This document shows, one piece after another, positions 52,532-59,942 of a DNA stretch of 64,000 nt. How positions within the stretch are numbered: position 1 is the stretch's first letter; each line of letters starts with the position of its first letter. A program made the translations under genes and the position numbers. Location of the stretch: NCBI RefSeq assembly GCF_000720425.1, contig NZ_JOAJ01000011.1:124001-188000 (forward strand). Reading direction: 5' to 3'. A model generated the notes under the pieces. The model did no database searches, was not told the DNA's origin, and saw only the letters and a list, made by a program, of their open reading frames with translations. This DNA comes from Nocardia rhamnosiphila NBRC 108938 (GTDB lineage: Bacteria; Actinomycetota; Actinomycetes; Mycobacteriales; Mycobacteriaceae).

Positions 52532-54138
52532 GTGTCCGCTCCGCTCTGCTCCAGCAGCGCGCGGGCATGGGCGGCGAGCCGGTGCTTCTGAATCTTGGAG
52601 CTCGCGGTCATCCCGATGTCCTCGAAGCCGTCGACGATGCGCAGGTGCCGCGGCACCTTGAAGCCGGCCATTCGTTCGCGCGCCCAGGCGAGCAGGTCGG
52701 CCTCGGTGACGCCGTGCCCGGCGAGGACGACGAAGGCGAAAGGCACCTCGACCAGCCGCCCGTCCGGAACCCCGACGACTGCCGCCTGCCGGACCAGCGG
52801 GTGCCGGTGCAGGGTGTCCTCGATATCGGCAGGCGCGACGTTCTCACCACCGACGCGGATGATGTCCTTGGTCCGGCCGACGAAGTGGAACCGCCCGGTC
52901 GCGTCGAGCGCGCCGATATCGCCGGTGGCCAGCCAGCCATCGGCGTCGATCGTCTCGGCGGTTCTCACCGGGTCGTCCAGATAGCCCACCATCACGTTCC
53001 AGCCGCGGACCAGGACCGAGCCCTGCTCACCGGGACCGCAGTCGCGGGTGTCGTCGAACGCGCGGATCCGGACCTCGACCCCGGGTTCGACGGCCATCGC
53101 GCCGGAGACGCGGATCTCCTCGGGCTCCCACCAGGCCGACTGGGCGACATTCGGGGAGGCTTCGGAGAGCCCATAGCCCGCGACGCACTCACGGGCGCCG
53201 AGCTCGTCGATGACCCGGCGGACCACGGTGGGCGAGGCGGCCACCCAGGCGCCGCGCAGGTGCAGCCGGCGGCGGACACGGTCGGGGTGGTTGAGCAGCA
53301 GCAGCGCGATGGTGTCGTTGCCGGAGAAGTGCGTGCAGCGTTCGGTTTCCAGCAGCCGCAGTGCCTCGCCGGGCTCGAATCTGGGCATCGTCACCAGGGT
53401 GGTGGCGTGCTGGAGCGACGCCAGCACGGACAATGTGCTGCCGGCGACATGGAAGAACGGTCGGGCCGAGTGGAACCGGTCGCCCGCGCGCAGCCCCATG
53501 CGCAGGCCGGAGAAGAACGCGTCGGCGCACATACTGCGATGGGTGAGCAGGACGCCCTTCGGCCGTGCGGTGGTGCCGGAGGTGTACTGGACCAGCAGGA
53601 CATCGTCGGGAACGGCGGCGGGCGCCGGAGTGCGGCCATCGCCCGCGGCGAGGAAGTCCGCCCAGGCCGTGGCGTAGGCGGGCACATCGTCGCCGAGAAC
53701 GATGACGTGTGCCAGGTCGGGCAGGGTCTCGGTACCGTCCGCGCCGATGCCGAGTTCGGCGAGCAGGGCGACGAAATCGACATTCAGTACGCGGTCGGCG
53801 ACGAACAGTGTGGTGACCCGGGCGTGGGCCAGCGTGTAGTGCACTTCGCCGGCGGTGAGCCGGGTGTTGACCGGCACCGCGATCGCACCGGCCGAGCCGA
53901 CGGCCAAGAACAGCGCCACCCAGTCCGGACCGTTGCCGACGCAGATCCCGACACGGTCGCCGTGGCCGATCCCGACGGCCGCCAGCCCGCCCCGGACGCG
54001 TTCGACCCGCGCCGCGAGGTCGCCGTAGGTGATCCGGTCGTTCGCTGTGACCACGGCCTCGACATCGGGAGCCAGCAGCGCCGCACGGGCCAGGGCTTCG
54101 TGTGTAGTGAGCGGACAGGCGGTACGCAGCGGGGTCAC
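52528..54138 (-). CDS. AMP-dependent acyl-CoA synthetase
   Basis: The protein has 536 residues. It shows the P-loop-like YTSGTTARPKGV, the adenine motif VAGYGLSEASP, WLATGDIG and the C-terminal hinge GRTKDIIRVGGENVAPADIE with the lysine in MTASSKIQKHRL. It should make the CoA thioester of a carboxylic acid from ATP and CoA. GTG at 54138 overlaps the preceding stop. It is in an operon with two crotonases, a CoA transferase and an HMG-CoA-lyase-like aldolase. Confidence 0.87.
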   Translation of the reverse strand: MTPLRTACPLTTHEALARAALLAPDVEAVVTANDRITYGDLAARVERVRGGLAAVGIGHGDRVGICVGNGPDWVALFLAVGSAGAIAVPVNTRLTAGEVHYTLAHARVTTLFVADRVLNVDFVALLAELGIGADGTETLPDLAHVIVLGDDVPAYATAWADFLAAGDGRTPAPAAVPDDVLLVQYTSGTTARPKGVLLTHRSMCADAFFSGLRMGLRAGDRFHSARPFFHVAGSTLSVLASLQHATTLVTMPRFEPGEALRLLETERCTHFSGNDTIALLLLNHPDRVRRRLHLRGAWVAASPTVVRRVIDELGARECVAGYGLSEASPNVAQSAWWEPEEIRVSGAMAVEPGVEVRIRAFDDTRDCGPGEQGSVLVRGWNVMVGYLDDPVRTAETIDADGWLATGDIGALDATGRFHFVGRTKDIIRVGGENVAPADIEDTLHRHPLVRQAAVVGVPDGRLVEVPFAFVVLAGHGVTEADLLAWARERMAGFKVPRHLRIVDGFEDIGMTASSKIQKHRLAAHARALLEQSGADT

Positions 54139-54899
54139 TTCTCTTCTCCGTTCCCGGCGGCGAAGCGGGCGACGCCGTCGCGCCAGCCGCCGTCGGCGAG
54201 ACACTGTTCGATGGCGGCCAGCTCGATGCGGATACCGCGGTCGAGGTCGGTCTCCGCCCCCAGGTCGACCGCGCGTTTGGTCAGCGCGATGGCCAGTGGC
54301 GGGGCTTTCGCGATGGTACGGGCCGTTTCCTCGCCGGTGCCGGCGAGCCGGCCGGGCGGGACCACACGGGTGACGAGGCCGAGGTCGGCGGCCGCGGCGG
54401 CGTCGAGCGCCCGGTTGGTGAACAGCAGCTCCTTCGCCCGGCGCTTGCCGATCGCCCGCTGCAGGCGCTGGGTCGCGCCGACCGTGCCCCACTGTGGTTC
54501 GGGGAAGCGGAAAACGGTGCCCTCGGCGGCGATGGCGAAATCCGCGGCCAGGGTGATCTCGCCACCCGAGCCGACGACCGCGCCCTGGACCAGGGCGACC
54601 ACCGGCACTCGGCACTGCTCGATTGCGGCGTAGGCGGCGAAGGAGGCGACCCGGCGCCGCCGCACCCACCCGGCGTCCTTCCCGGTGCGTTCCCTGAGGT
54701 CGGCGCCCGCGCAGAACACCGGCCCCCGCGCGCTCACCAGCACGACCCGGACATCCTCGTCGGCGTCGATCTCCTCGAACGCCTCACGCAGCTGACGGCA
54801 CATCGGCAGGTCGAGGGCATTACGGGCTTCGGGCCGCACGAGCTCGACCCGCGCGATCCCGTCGGCCACCGCGAGCCGCACACGCTGTGACACATCCAC
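54135..54899 (-). CDS. enoyl-CoA hydratase/isomerase (crotonase), complete active site
   Basis: The protein has 254 residues. The CoA-binding loop reads VFCAGADLRERTG and the oxyanion region VVGSGGEITLAADFAIAAEG. Both glutamates expected for hydration are present (in GSGGEI and in FPEPQWG). It therefore looks like a true hydratase for an enoyl-CoA. It starts with GTG. It is coupled to the ligase gene by GTGA and lies two bases past the CoA transferase stop. Confidence 0.85.
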   Translation of the reverse strand: MDVSQRVRLAVADGIARVELVRPEARNALDLPMCRQLREAFEEIDADEDVRVVLVSARGPVFCAGADLRERTGKDAGWVRRRRVASFAAYAAIEQCRVPVVALVQGAVVGSGGEITLAADFAIAAEGTVFRFPEPQWGTVGATQRLQRAIGKRRAKELLFTNRALDAAAAADLGLVTRVVPPGRLAGTGEETARTIAKAPPLAIALTKRAVDLGAETDLDRGIRIELAAIEQCLADGGWRDGVARFAAGNGEEK

Positions 54900-54901
54900 G
54901 G

Positions 54902-56092
54902 TCAGATCACCCCCGCGGCCCGCAGGGCCTCGATCTCGGCGGCGGTGAGCCCGGCCCGGCCCGCCAGTACGTCTTCGGTATCGGCGCCGAGCACCGGCGG
55001 CACGCCCAGGTCGAGCGGCTCCCCCGTGGTCTCCCGCAAGGGCGTCCGCAGCGCCGGGAACGGGCCCTCGGCCGGGTGCGTGAACTCGCCGACGACACCG
55101 CGCGCCACGGCGTGCGGGTCGGCCAGCGCCTCCCGTACCGACCGGACCGCGCCGACCGGTACGTCGGCCGCGCGCAGCTCTTTCACCAGCACGTCACGGT
55201 CGTATCGGGCGATGGCGCCGCGCATCGCCTTCATCACCCGCGCGCGCTGCTCGACGCGGCCGGAGTTGTCGCGCAACGACGAATCCGCGGCCAGATCGTC
55301 GAGTCCCAGGACCTCGCACAGCGACGCCCAGTGCTGGTCGCTCCCGCTGATGTGCAGCCATTCACCGTCGCCCGCCTGGAACGCCGCCGACGGCACCCGG
55401 CCGGGATGCTGGGTCCCGGTTCGTACGGGGTCCTCGTCGAGCGCGAAGAGCCGGGCCGCGTTCAGCGCGTGCAGGCTGAGCTGGACATCCATCATGGATA
55501 CGTCGAAGTGACGGCCCCGGCCCGTTGCCGCGCGTCCGGCCAGTCCACTGAGCGCCGCGATCACCACCCACAACCCGGACGTCATATCCGCCACCGGAAT
55601 CCCGGTCTTCGACGGCGGTCCGGCCGGCTCCCCGGTCATCGCCATCACCCCCGACAGCGCCTGGAAGACGGTGTCGTATCCCTTGCGGGTGCGGTCCGGC
55701 CCGGATTGGCCGAAGCCGGTCGCGGAGACGTAGACCAGACCGGGGTTGCCGGCCGACAGATCGGCGTAACCCAGGCCGAGCCGGTCCATCGCGCCGGGCA
55801 GGAAGTTCTCGACGACGATATCGGCACCCGCGGCCAACCGGCGCGCGACATCTCGGCCGCGCGGGTCTTTGAGATCGAGTGTCACCGACCGTTTGCCCCG
55901 GTTGAACGCGAAGAAGTAAGCGCTCTCCCCCTGCGGCAGGCGAGGTTCGAAAGCGCGGGTCTCGTCGCCGGCCCGGGGCCGTTCCACCTTGATCACGGCG
56001 GCGCCGAGTTCGGCGAGAATCTGGGTCGCCAGCGGACCGGCCAGGACCCGGGAGAAGTCCAGCACCGTGGTTCCGGCGAGCGGGCCGGTCAT
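54902..56092 (-). CDS. family III CoA transferase (CaiB/BaiF type)
   Basis: The protein has 396 residues. It starts LAGTTVLDFSRVLAGPLATQ; a CoA-binding region reads RGKRSVTLDLKDPRG and the nucleophile is Asp169 in PVADMTSG, the same position as in formyl-CoA transferase. It moves CoA between carboxylic acids, often for dicarboxylic or hydroxy acids. ATG at 56092 overlaps the stop of the second crotonase (ATGA). Together with the lyase it suggests degradation of a branched dicarboxylic acid. Confidence 0.87.
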   Translation of the reverse strand: MTGPLAGTTVLDFSRVLAGPLATQILAELGAAVIKVERPRAGDETRAFEPRLPQGESAYFFAFNRGKRSVTLDLKDPRGRDVARRLAAGADIVVENFLPGAMDRLGLGYADLSAGNPGLVYVSATGFGQSGPDRTRKGYDTVFQALSGVMAMTGEPAGPPSKTGIPVADMTSGLWVVIAALSGLAGRAATGRGRHFDVSMMDVQLSLHALNAARLFALDEDPVRTGTQHPGRVPSAAFQAGDGEWLHISGSDQHWASLCEVLGLDDLAADSSLRDNSGRVEQRARVMKAMRGAIARYDRDVLVKELRAADVPVGAVRSVREALADPHAVARGVVGEFTHPAEGPFPALRTPLRETTGEPLDLGVPPVLGADTEDVLAGRAGLTAAEIEALRAAGVI

Positions 56093-56841
56093 CCGCGGAA
56101 CCCCCGCATCAGCGCATTGACGTCCCGGCCGGCGCGCATCGCGGCGTCCGTCGGCAGATCGGCCACCCGGTAGAGCAGGTCCTTCGCCGCGGCGATCGCT
56201 CGCGGTTCGAGCGCGGCCCAGCGTTCGGCGATCCCCAGCGCGGTGGCCGCTACCTCGCCGGGCTCGACGACATGGTTCACCAGCCCGTATTCGGCCGCTT
56301 CCGCGGCGGAGAGCAGTCGGCCCGTGCTCACCAGCTCGAACGCGAGCTTGCGCCCGAGGTGCTGTACGAGCCCGGTCATCACCAATGCGGGGACGATCGA
56401 ATGCTTGAGCTCCGGGTAGCCGAACCGCAGGTCCGTCCCGGCGACGACCATATCCGCGCCGATCGCCAGGCCGGCGCCGCCGCCGACCGCGGCGCCGCGT
56501 ACGGCGGAGATCACCGGCACGCCGAGCTGTCGCGCCTGAACCTGCAGCCGGGCGGTCAGCGCCGCGCGCTCCAGGACGGCGTCGGGCCGGTCCGGCGTCA
56601 GGCCGGGGAATTCGTCGAGGTCGGCGCCCGCGCAGAAGCCGCGGCCGGCGCCGGTGAGCACCACCGCCCGGATGTCGTGGTCGGCGTCGGCGGCCGTGAG
56701 GGCGTCGCTCAGTGCGCGGGTCAGCGCCGTATTCAGCGCGTTGAGTTTGTCGGGCCGGTTCAGCGTGAGCACGCGGACGGGGCCGTGGTCCGCGGTGAGC
56801 AGTACCGCCGTGGTGCGGTCGGTATCGGGGATGACGGTCAC
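56089..56841 (-). CDS. crotonase-fold protein with altered active site
   Basis: The protein has 250 residues of the crotonase fold: VRVLTLNRPDKLNALNTALT, GRGFCAGADLDEF and GAAVGGGAGLAIGADMVVAG. The first of the two catalytic glutamates is missing (GGGAGL instead of GGxxE), while the second is in GYPELKHSIVP. It may be an isomerase, dehalogenase or another crotonase rather than a hydratase. GTG at 56841 follows a GGAG site; the long upstream frame belongs to no gene. Confidence 0.82.
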   Translation of the reverse strand: MTVIPDTDRTTAVLLTADHGPVRVLTLNRPDKLNALNTALTRALSDALTAADADHDIRAVVLTGAGRGFCAGADLDEFPGLTPDRPDAVLERAALTARLQVQARQLGVPVISAVRGAAVGGGAGLAIGADMVVAGTDLRFGYPELKHSIVPALVMTGLVQHLGRKLAFELVSTGRLLSAAEAAEYGLVNHVVEPGEVAATALGIAERWAALEPRAIAAAKDLLYRVADLPTDAAMRAGRDVNALMRGFRG

Positions 56842-56866
56842 GGTATCTCCTGGATCGGGGCCGGTA

Positions 56867-57799
56867 TCAGACGAGGGCGGCGGAGCGGGCGAACCCGGCG
56901 CGGGCGACCATGCTGTGCAGGGTCCGGCCGAGCGCCGCCTCGCACGCGGCCGACGTGGTGGCCAGCCGAGCGAGATCGAGACCGGTGTCGACGCCCATCG
57001 CGTCGAACAGGCAGGCCAGATCCTCGGTGCAGACATTGCCGGTGAGACCGGTGCCGTAGCGAACCCCGGCCGGGTGACCGCCGACGCCGCCGAGCGCGGT
57101 GTCGAAGTTGCGGCACCCGGCGTCCAGCGCCGCGACGGCGTTGGCGATGCCGGTGCCGCGCGTGTTGTGGAAGTGGGCGACCACCGGAAATCCGGGATGG
57201 GCGCGTTCGAGCCGGGTGAACAACTCACGGACGGATCGGGGGGTCGCGACGCCGGTGGTGTCGCCCAGGGTCACCAGGCCCGCACCGAGATCGATGAACC
57301 GGGCCACGTCCTCGGCGACCCGGCCCGGATCGATCGCGCCCTCGAACGGGCAGCCGAACGCGACCGATACCACCCCCACCAGCCGGAACCGGCCGCGGGC
57401 GAGCCGCGTCATCTCGGCGACGCGCTCCCACTGCCCGGCACGAGTGGTCCGGAGGTTGCGCTCGGTGTGGCTCTCACTGGCCGAAACCAGCAGGCTGAGC
57501 TCCTCGGCACCGTGCCCGGCGTCGAGGTCGTCCAGAGCGCGCCGCACAGCGCGGGGATTCGGGCAGGTCGCCTTGTACGCGACGCCCGGCCGACGGGTGA
57601 TCCCGGCGAGAACTCGCGAGGCGTCCGCGAAGCCCGGCACCCGGTCGGGGTGGCTGTAGCTGGTCGCCTCGATCCGCCGGAACCCGGTGGCTGTGAAGGA
57701 GTCCAGCAGAGCGACCTTCGTCGCGGTCGGCAGGAACTCCGGTTCGTGCTGCAGCCCGTCGCGAGCGAAGCACTCGCAGATCGTTACCGCGTCCGGCAT
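56867..57799 (-). CDS. HMG-CoA-lyase-like aldolase
   Basis: The protein has 310 residues. The start ECFARDGLQHEPEFL has the Arg13-Asp14 pair, the metal site is AHFHNTRG (His209, His211), and the loop is GGVGGHPAGVRYGTGLTGNV. In HMG-CoA lyases the loop reads GGCP with a catalytic cysteine; here it is His242. This may mark a lyase of a different hydroxyacyl-CoA. It is the first gene of the CoA-catabolic operon; the promoter overlaps a MarR-type palindrome just upstream. Confidence 0.82.
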   Translation of the reverse strand: MPDAVTICECFARDGLQHEPEFLPTATKVALLDSFTATGFRRIEATSYSHPDRVPGFADASRVLAGITRRPGVAYKATCPNPRAVRRALDDLDAGHGAEELSLLVSASESHTERNLRTTRAGQWERVAEMTRLARGRFRLVGVVSVAFGCPFEGAIDPGRVAEDVARFIDLGAGLVTLGDTTGVATPRSVRELFTRLERAHPGFPVVAHFHNTRGTGIANAVAALDAGCRNFDTALGGVGGHPAGVRYGTGLTGNVCTEDLACLFDAMGVDTGLDLARLATTSAACEAALGRTLHSMVARAGFARSAALV

Positions 57800-57839
57800 C
57801 GGCCACCTCCTCGTTGGTGGCTCCAGGATTACGCGGTTG

Positions 57840-57856
57840 TGTTGATAAAGTCAACA
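57840..57856. promoter_or_regulatory. MarR operator 1, upstream of the lyase operon
   Basis: The sequence TGTTGA, five bases, TCAACA is a perfect 17-bp dyad. It lies 41 bp before the lyase start and abuts the stop codon of the marR gene. On the minus strand it overlaps a -35-like TTGACT, with TAATCC 17 bp later. A related dyad is at 58373. Confidence 0.72.
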
Positions 57857-58342
57857 CTAAGGGGCGGCGGCGTGGTCGCGCTCACGCTCCTCGACGGCCA
57901 GCGCGAGGTCGGCCAGCTTGTCCAGCGCGGTGGTCAGAGCCGCGGCCTCCGCGGCCGACAGCACCGCGAGGAACTCCGCGTCCCGCTCGTTCGCCGCGGC
58001 GATCAGGCCGCGATAGACGCGAGTACCCTCGCTGGTCAGAGCGAGCTGCGAGGTGCGGCCCGAACCGGCCGTCCGATCCACGAGCCCACGTTCGGCCAGC
58101 CGGGTAACCGAGCGACTCATCTGGGCTTTATCCAGTCCCGCGCGGCGCGCGAGCCGATTGAGGGTCAGGGTCGGATCGGCGGCGATCAGCGCGAGTGCCC
58201 GCCATTCCCCCAGACTGACATCGAAATCCCGCCGGTAGCGCAGCGCGGCGCTACGCGACATCGCCGACGAGGTGCGAGCGAGTCGATAGGAGAGCAGTTC
58301 AGAGATAGGCACGATTTCCCGGCCGTCCGCGCGTTCCGCCAT
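57857..58342 (-). CDS. MarR-family repressor of the CoA-catabolic cluster
   Basis: The protein has 161 residues. The winged helix reads LGEWRALALIAADPTLTLNR, then LARRAGLDKAQMSRSVTRLA, with wing GSGRTSQLALTSEGTRVYRG. It lies between the catabolic operon and the divergent MFS gene, with matching operators on both sides. The likely effector is the acid itself or its CoA ester, as in other catabolic MarR proteins; this is inference. Its ATG is at 58342. Confidence 0.83.
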   Translation of the reverse strand: MAERADGREIVPISELLSYRLARTSSAMSRSAALRYRRDFDVSLGEWRALALIAADPTLTLNRLARRAGLDKAQMSRSVTRLAERGLVDRTAGSGRTSQLALTSEGTRVYRGLIAAANERDAEFLAVLSAAEAAALTTALDKLADLALAVEERERDHAAAP

Positions 58343-58372
58343 AGCCGGTCATCGTAGTCGTCGCCGATCAAC

Positions 58373-58389
58373 TGTTGACAAACACAACA
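58373..58389. promoter_or_regulatory. MarR operator 2, between marR and the MFS gene
   Basis: The sequence is TGTTGA, five bases, ACAACA, a 17-bp dyad with one mismatch to the site at 57840 in its arms. It lies 31 bp before the marR start and overlaps a -35-like TTGACA (58375-58380) for the MFS gene. Sharing the same dyad at both promoters supports joint control by one protein. Confidence 0.68.
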
Positions 58390-58460
58390 CCCACGTAGAC
58401 ACTTTGCCCTGCCGACGGGGCACGCACCACAGCCCCGCATGACAAAGGAGTCGAGTAGCC

Positions 58461-59804
58461 GTGGCCGAATCATCCGCCGTCACTGGACGGCCCGAAATAC
58501 CGGTGGAAGGCGTCGACCGCGCCTCGACGTACCGGACCATCGCTCTGCGAGTCATGCCGCTGCTCGTGATCTGTTACGTCGTCAGCTACATCGACCGCAC
58601 CAATATCGGTATCGCGCAGCAGGGCCTGCATCGCGATCTGGGGTTCGGCTCGGCCGTCTACGGGCTCGGCATCACCGTGTTCTTCGTCGGGTTCATCCTC
58701 TTCGAAGTCCCCAGCAACGCCTTGCTGGCGCGTATCGGCGCCCGCAAAACCCTTGTCCGGATCATGGCCACCTGGGGTGTGGTGACGATCGCGACCATGT
58801 TCATCCGGGACGAGACCACGTTCTACATCGCGCGCTTCCTGCTCGGCGTGGCGGAGGCCGGGTTCTTCCCCGGAGCGCTCTACCTGCTGTCACGCTGGTT
58901 CCCGTCCGGACGCCGGACCCGGATGACCGCCGTGTTCTTCATCGGCGTCCCGGTTTCCGGGGTGCTCGGGTCGATCATCTCCGGCTGGATCATGCATACC
59001 CTCGGCGGAACCGCGGGCCTGGCGGACTGGCAGTGGCTGTTCCTGATCGAAGGCATCCCGCCGATCCTGCTCGCACTGCTGGCGGTGTTCGTGCTGGTCG
59101 ACGAGCCCGAGCAGGCGAAGTGGCTCACCCCGGCACAGAAGGCGGCCGTCCGCGCGGACCTCGAAGCGGACCGGCTCGGCAAGGCCGCGGCACCGGCTCA
59201 CGAAGGCGGCCTGCTCCTGGCGCTGCGTGACCCGAAGGTCTGGATCCTCGGCCTGTGCGCCTGCGGCGCCTACACACTGGCCAACGCGGTGTCGTTCTGG
59301 ACGCCGCGGATCATCGCCGAGGCCGGTGTCGGCGATGTGATGAACCTGGGACTGTTCTCGGCCATCCCGCCGCTGCTCGGGATCGTCGTGATGCAGATCG
59401 TCGGCCGCCACTCCGATCGGACGCTGGAGCGGCGCCGGCACGCGGCGACGAGCTGGGTCGTCGCCGCACTGGCCATGCTGGCGCTGGCGTTCTCCAGCGG
59501 CAACGTCGTGCTGGTGATCATCCTGCTCGCGGTGATGGCGGCCGCGCACTACTCCGGCCTGACGGTGTTCTACTCGATCCCGTCGATCTATTTGAGCGAC
59601 CGCGCGGCGGCCACGGGCATCGCGATGGTCACCTCGATGGGTTCGTTCGCGGCCGCGGCGTCGCCGTCCCTGCTCGGCTTCATCAAATCGGCGACCGGCA
59701 GCCTGTCGCTGGGGCTGATCATCAGCGCGGGAATCGTGCTGCTCGCGGTAGCCGTCCTGCTGGCGGGGGTGAAACCGGGCGACCTGAAGGAGACGCACCA
59801 CTGA
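58461..59804 (+). CDS. MFS transporter, anion:cation symporter type
   Basis: The protein has 447 residues and 12 transmembrane segments. The start YVVSYIDRTNIGIAQQGLHR and the loop IGARKTLVRIMATWGVV are typical of the ACS family that imports organic acids such as phthalate, tartrate or glucarate. Its position under the same operator as the CoA-catabolic operon suggests that it imports the substrate acid. The start is GTG at 58461. Confidence 0.83.
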   Translation: MAESSAVTGRPEIPVEGVDRASTYRTIALRVMPLLVICYVVSYIDRTNIGIAQQGLHRDLGFGSAVYGLGITVFFVGFILFEVPSNALLARIGARKTLVRIMATWGVVTIATMFIRDETTFYIARFLLGVAEAGFFPGALYLLSRWFPSGRRTRMTAVFFIGVPVSGVLGSIISGWIMHTLGGTAGLADWQWLFLIEGIPPILLALLAVFVLVDEPEQAKWLTPAQKAAVRADLEADRLGKAAAPAHEGGLLLALRDPKVWILGLCACGAYTLANAVSFWTPRIIAEAGVGDVMNLGLFSAIPPLLGIVVMQIVGRHSDRTLERRRHAATSWVVAALAMLALAFSSGNVVLVIILLAVMAAAHYSGLTVFYSIPSIYLSDRAAATGIAMVTSMGSFAAAASPSLLGFIKSATGSLSLGLIISAGIVLLAVAVLLAGVKPGDLKETHH

Positions 59805-59843
59805 GCCGGTGCTTCTCACACCATGAGGGGTTCAGGAAGCCCC

Positions 59844-59878
59844 CCGTCTGCCCCCGACGAGCCGTCGGGGGCAGACGG
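59844..59878. terminator. 16-bp GC hairpin after the MFS gene
   Basis: A perfect 16-bp stem (59844-59859 with 59863-59878) closes a three-base loop. No T-run follows, so it may act as an actinobacterial GC-type terminator. It lies 39 bp after the MFS stop and about 65 bp before the molybdoenzyme ATG, so it may also influence that gene. Confidence 0.6.
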
Positions 59879-59942
59879 CCGCGGTGGCGCGCTCCCGGTA
59901 CCGGCCGGTTTGTCCCACGGAGACGGCGGGTACGCGGCGGGC

